From Brucella grignonensis (GTDB lineage: Bacteria > Pseudomonadota > Alphaproteobacteria > Rhizobiales > Rhizobiaceae): a DNA stretch of 64,000 nt. The stretch spans positions 501,981 through 565,980 of the forward strand of contig NZ_NNRL01000163.1 of the NCBI RefSeq assembly GCF_002252505.1, read 5' to 3'. Position numbers and translations under genes: made by a program. The notes below the pieces were generated by a model, which was given only the letters and a program-made list of their open reading frames with translations, did not search any database and was not told where the DNA came from. This document shows, in pieces, positions 62,166 to 64,000 of the stretch. How positions within the stretch are numbered: position 1 is the stretch's first letter; each line of letters starts with the position of its first letter.

Positions 62166-63407
62166 TTGCGGAGCATCATTCGTCGTACTGCCCCGGCATT
62201 GCTTATCTGCCTGACCTTGATTGCTGGCTGCGCCAGCCGTCCGGACGGTGTGCTCATTCCTATTGCGGAAAGTGCGCCAGGCGCATCCAAGGTTGATCTT
62301 ATGGTGGCGACGACCCGCGCACCATCCGGCAATCCCGGAACCTTGTTTTCCGGTGAACGTGATCAACAAGTTAGCCTGACGGAGATTATGGTCTCCATCC
62401 CGCCTGAAAAGAACCGCAAGGTCGGTGAAGTTCAGTGGCCTAAAAAGCTGCCAGCCAATCCGTTGAAGGATTTCACGACCGTTGAAGTAAAAGCGATCAA
62501 CACGGAAACCGGCGCGCGCCAATGGCTTAATCATAGCCTGCCGAAATCCCGTCGGGTCATGGTTTTCGTTCATGGCTTCAATAATACTTACGAGGACTCG
62601 GTCTATCGTTTTGCGCAGATCGTGCACGATTCTGGCGCTGAAGTAGCGCCCGTCATCTTCACGTGGCCGTCGCGCGGTAGCGTGTTCGATTACAATTACG
62701 ATAAGGAAAGCACGAATTATTCGCGCGATGCGCTGGAAACGACCTTGCGCAAACTCGCCGAAGATCCGCGTGTGAAAGACATCACCGTCATGGCCCACTC
62801 CATGGGCAGCTGGCTGACGGTTGAGGCGCTGCGTCAGATGGCGATCCGCGATAAACGGGTTAATCCAAAGATTTCCGACGTCATTCTTGCGTCGCCTGAT
62901 CTTGATGTGGATGTTTTCAGTCAGCAGTTCCGCGCCATGGGCAAGGATCACCCGCGTTTTACATTGTTTACTTCACGCGATGATCGCGCTCTCCGAGCCT
63001 CCCGCTTCATCTCGGGTAATGTTGATCGACTGGGCCAGATCGATCCTTCGGTTGAACCCTACCGTTCGCAGCTTGAAAAGGCGGGGATCACGGTCATTGA
63101 TCTTACGCAGCTTAAAGCTGGCGATAGGCTCAACCACGGCAAGTTTGCGTCAAGTCCTGAGGTTGTTCAGCTGATCGGTAAACGTCTCGTAACGGGTCAG
63201 ACCATCACCGATTCTGATATCGGGTTGGGCGAGCGGCTGGGTGCTGTTGCACTTGGTACTGCGCAAGGCGTGGGCAGTGCCGCCTCGCTCGTCGTCAGCG
63301 CGCCGATTGCAGTCTTCGATCCGAACACCCGTAGAACCTATAATGAGCAGATTGATCGGTTCGGTAGAACGGTTGGCAATACGGTGAGCGGCACAGTCGG
63401 GAACTGA
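62166..63407 (+). CDS. DUF900-type alpha/beta hydrolase lipoprotein
   Basis: A 413-residue protein. The start is TTG 62166 with AGGAG nine bases upstream. A lipobox LIAGC at residue about 21 makes it a lipoprotein. The body has the DUF900 pattern: VMVFVHGFNNTYEDSVYRFAQI, FTWPSRGSVFDYNYDKEST, nucleophile MAHSMGSWLTVEAL and the later DLDVDVF. Members are poorly known esterase-like proteins of proteobacteria. The C-terminal 80 residues are low in conservation. Single gene. Confidence 0.88.
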   Translation: MRSIIRRTAPALLICLTLIAGCASRPDGVLIPIAESAPGASKVDLMVATTRAPSGNPGTLFSGERDQQVSLTEIMVSIPPEKNRKVGEVQWPKKLPANPLKDFTTVEVKAINTETGARQWLNHSLPKSRRVMVFVHGFNNTYEDSVYRFAQIVHDSGAEVAPVIFTWPSRGSVFDYNYDKESTNYSRDALETTLRKLAEDPRVKDITVMAHSMGSWLTVEALRQMAIRDKRVNPKISDVILASPDLDVDVFSQQFRAMGKDHPRFTLFTSRDDRALRASRFISGNVDRLGQIDPSVEPYRSQLEKAGITVIDLTQLKAGDRLNHGKFASSPEVVQLIGKRLVTGQTITDSDIGLGERLGAVALGTAQGVGSAASLVVSAPIAVFDPNTRRTYNEQIDRFGRTVGNTVSGTVGN

Positions 63408-63568
63408 GGTGCGTACTGCCTTCCCGATATTCATTAGCAAAAGTGCTGTTGTTATATCTGAGGGAGCGCTATAGGACTGCTGTTCGTTTATTTTGTTAGA
63501 GCGTCATGAATCTTGTCGGTGCATGGCGCCCAAACGGCCAAATCTGGTTGTTGTCGGGAAAGACTCTC

Positions 63569-64000
63569 ATGCAGATCATCCATACGATTGAAGATTTGCG
63601 GCAGGCGCTTGGCGTGGCACGCAAGAGCGGTAGAACCATCGGCCTCGTACCGACGATGGGTTATCTTCACAAAGGGCATCTCGAACTTGTTCGTCGCTCA
63701 CGCGCGGAAAACGATGTCACTGTCGTGTCAATCTTCGTCAATCCGCTGCAATTTGGCGCTAATGAAGATCTCGATAAATATCCGCGCGATCTCGAACGCG
63801 ATGCGGGCCTGCTGCGCCATGCAAATGTGGATTTCCTTTTTGCACCTGCCGTGTCGGATATGTATCCGCGCCCGATGCAGACCGTGGTTGATGTACCAAC
63901 GCTTGGCAACCAGATGGAAGGTGAGGCGCGTCCAGGCCATTTTGCAGGCGTCGCAACCGTTGTGAGCAAGCTTTTCAATATCGTGGGTTCTGACGCTGCT
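63569..64000 (+). CDS. panC: Pantoate-beta-alanine ligase (partial)
   Basis: The first 144 codons of a pantothenate synthetase that joins pantoate and beta-alanine with ATP. Seen: [15 protein letters not shown] (HIGH-like), [20 protein letters not shown] and the late [17 protein letters not shown], all PanC consensus. The start ATG 63569 follows CGGGAA; an in-frame ATG at 63506 would add 21 residues. The gene runs past the right edge. In Brucella panC is followed by panB; that part is outside the window. Confidence 0.95.
   Translation, partial: MQIIHTIEDLRQALGVARKSGRTIGLVPTMGYLHKGHLELVRRSRAENDVTVVSIFVNPLQFGANEDLDKYPRDLERDAGLLRHANVDFLFAPAVSDMYPRPMQTVVDVPTLGNQMEGEARPGHFAGVATVVSKLFNIVGSDAA

Noticed and set aside
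63513-63965. 150-residue plus-strand frame over panC
   Set aside because: Different frame from panC, which has the full PanC consensus.
1-64000. tRNA, rRNA, CRISPR array, insertion sequence or prophage
   Set aside because: No cloverleaf, array of spaced direct repeats, transposase, integrase or phage structural gene was seen.

Overview
The window comes from an alphaproteobacterium of the order Rhizobiales, most likely the family Brucellaceae (an Ochrobactrum/Brucella-type genome). Support: GcrA (the GANTC/CcrM cell-cycle regulator) is present; the RND pump and TetR pair matches BepR-BepDE of Brucella; PanC, HemA (condensing ALA synthase), the long-form dCTP deaminase and a SAM-II riboswitch before metZ are all of the Rhizobiales kind; an alpha-r14-like small RNA is present; and several intergenic palindromic repeats of the Rhizobiales type recur. 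The DNA is of moderate GC except for two AT-rich intergenic islands. No tRNA, rRNA, prophage, insertion sequence or CRISPR array was seen.

Layout. 1-7430: sugar catabolism and uptake (partial aldo/keto reductase, PfkB kinase, DHDPS-family aldolase, GntR/FCD regulator, then an SBP-permease-permease-ATPase importer), with a perfect 16-bp palindrome inside the aldolase promoter. 7481-10305: preA/preT dihydropyrimidine dehydrogenase on the minus strand. 10542-18436: EamA transporter, CoxG-like protein, pgi, a deacylase plus HAD phosphatase pair, an alpha/beta hydrolase and fadD. 18728-23911: bepR diverging from bepDE over an AcrR-like operator. 23912-25978: AT-rich stretch with a 54-residue membrane microprotein and a family-3 solute-binding protein. 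25979-30984: an MshEN-like/GT2 membrane glycosyltransferase, PPK2, a PhoR-type kinase and gcrA.

31637-34815 is argD-argF-hslO behind a structured leader. 34851-38064: apaG, metZ with a SAM-II riboswitch and terminator, and a long-form dCTP deaminase. 38123-43651: a GlxA-type regulator, a DUF6460 membrane protein, a Tat-exported CAP protein, a MATE pump, pyrD, DUF952 and an exported coiled-coil protein. 43758-47934: a transporter-histidine kinase-receiver hybrid facing a LuxR-type response regulator. 48160-53689: prolyl aminopeptidase, mscL, an aminotransferase, a WYL regulator with a VOC protein, and hemA.

53834-56067 is a three-gene surface-carbohydrate cluster on the minus strand (polysaccharide deacetylase, GT25, GT29-like), flanked by palindromic repeats. 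56365-58916: a DUF1127 protein, a small hypothetical, and a LysR regulator diverging from lrgAB over two identical ATTC-N7-GAAT boxes 31 bp apart. 59070-59186 encodes a small RNA with three tandem hairpins whose loops all carry a UCCUCCUCCC anti-Shine-Dalgarno motif, the most striking signal in the window. It is followed by a fused VOC dioxygenase-esterase gene convergent with a second VOC gene, a DUF900 lipoprotein hydrolase, and the start of panC at the right edge.
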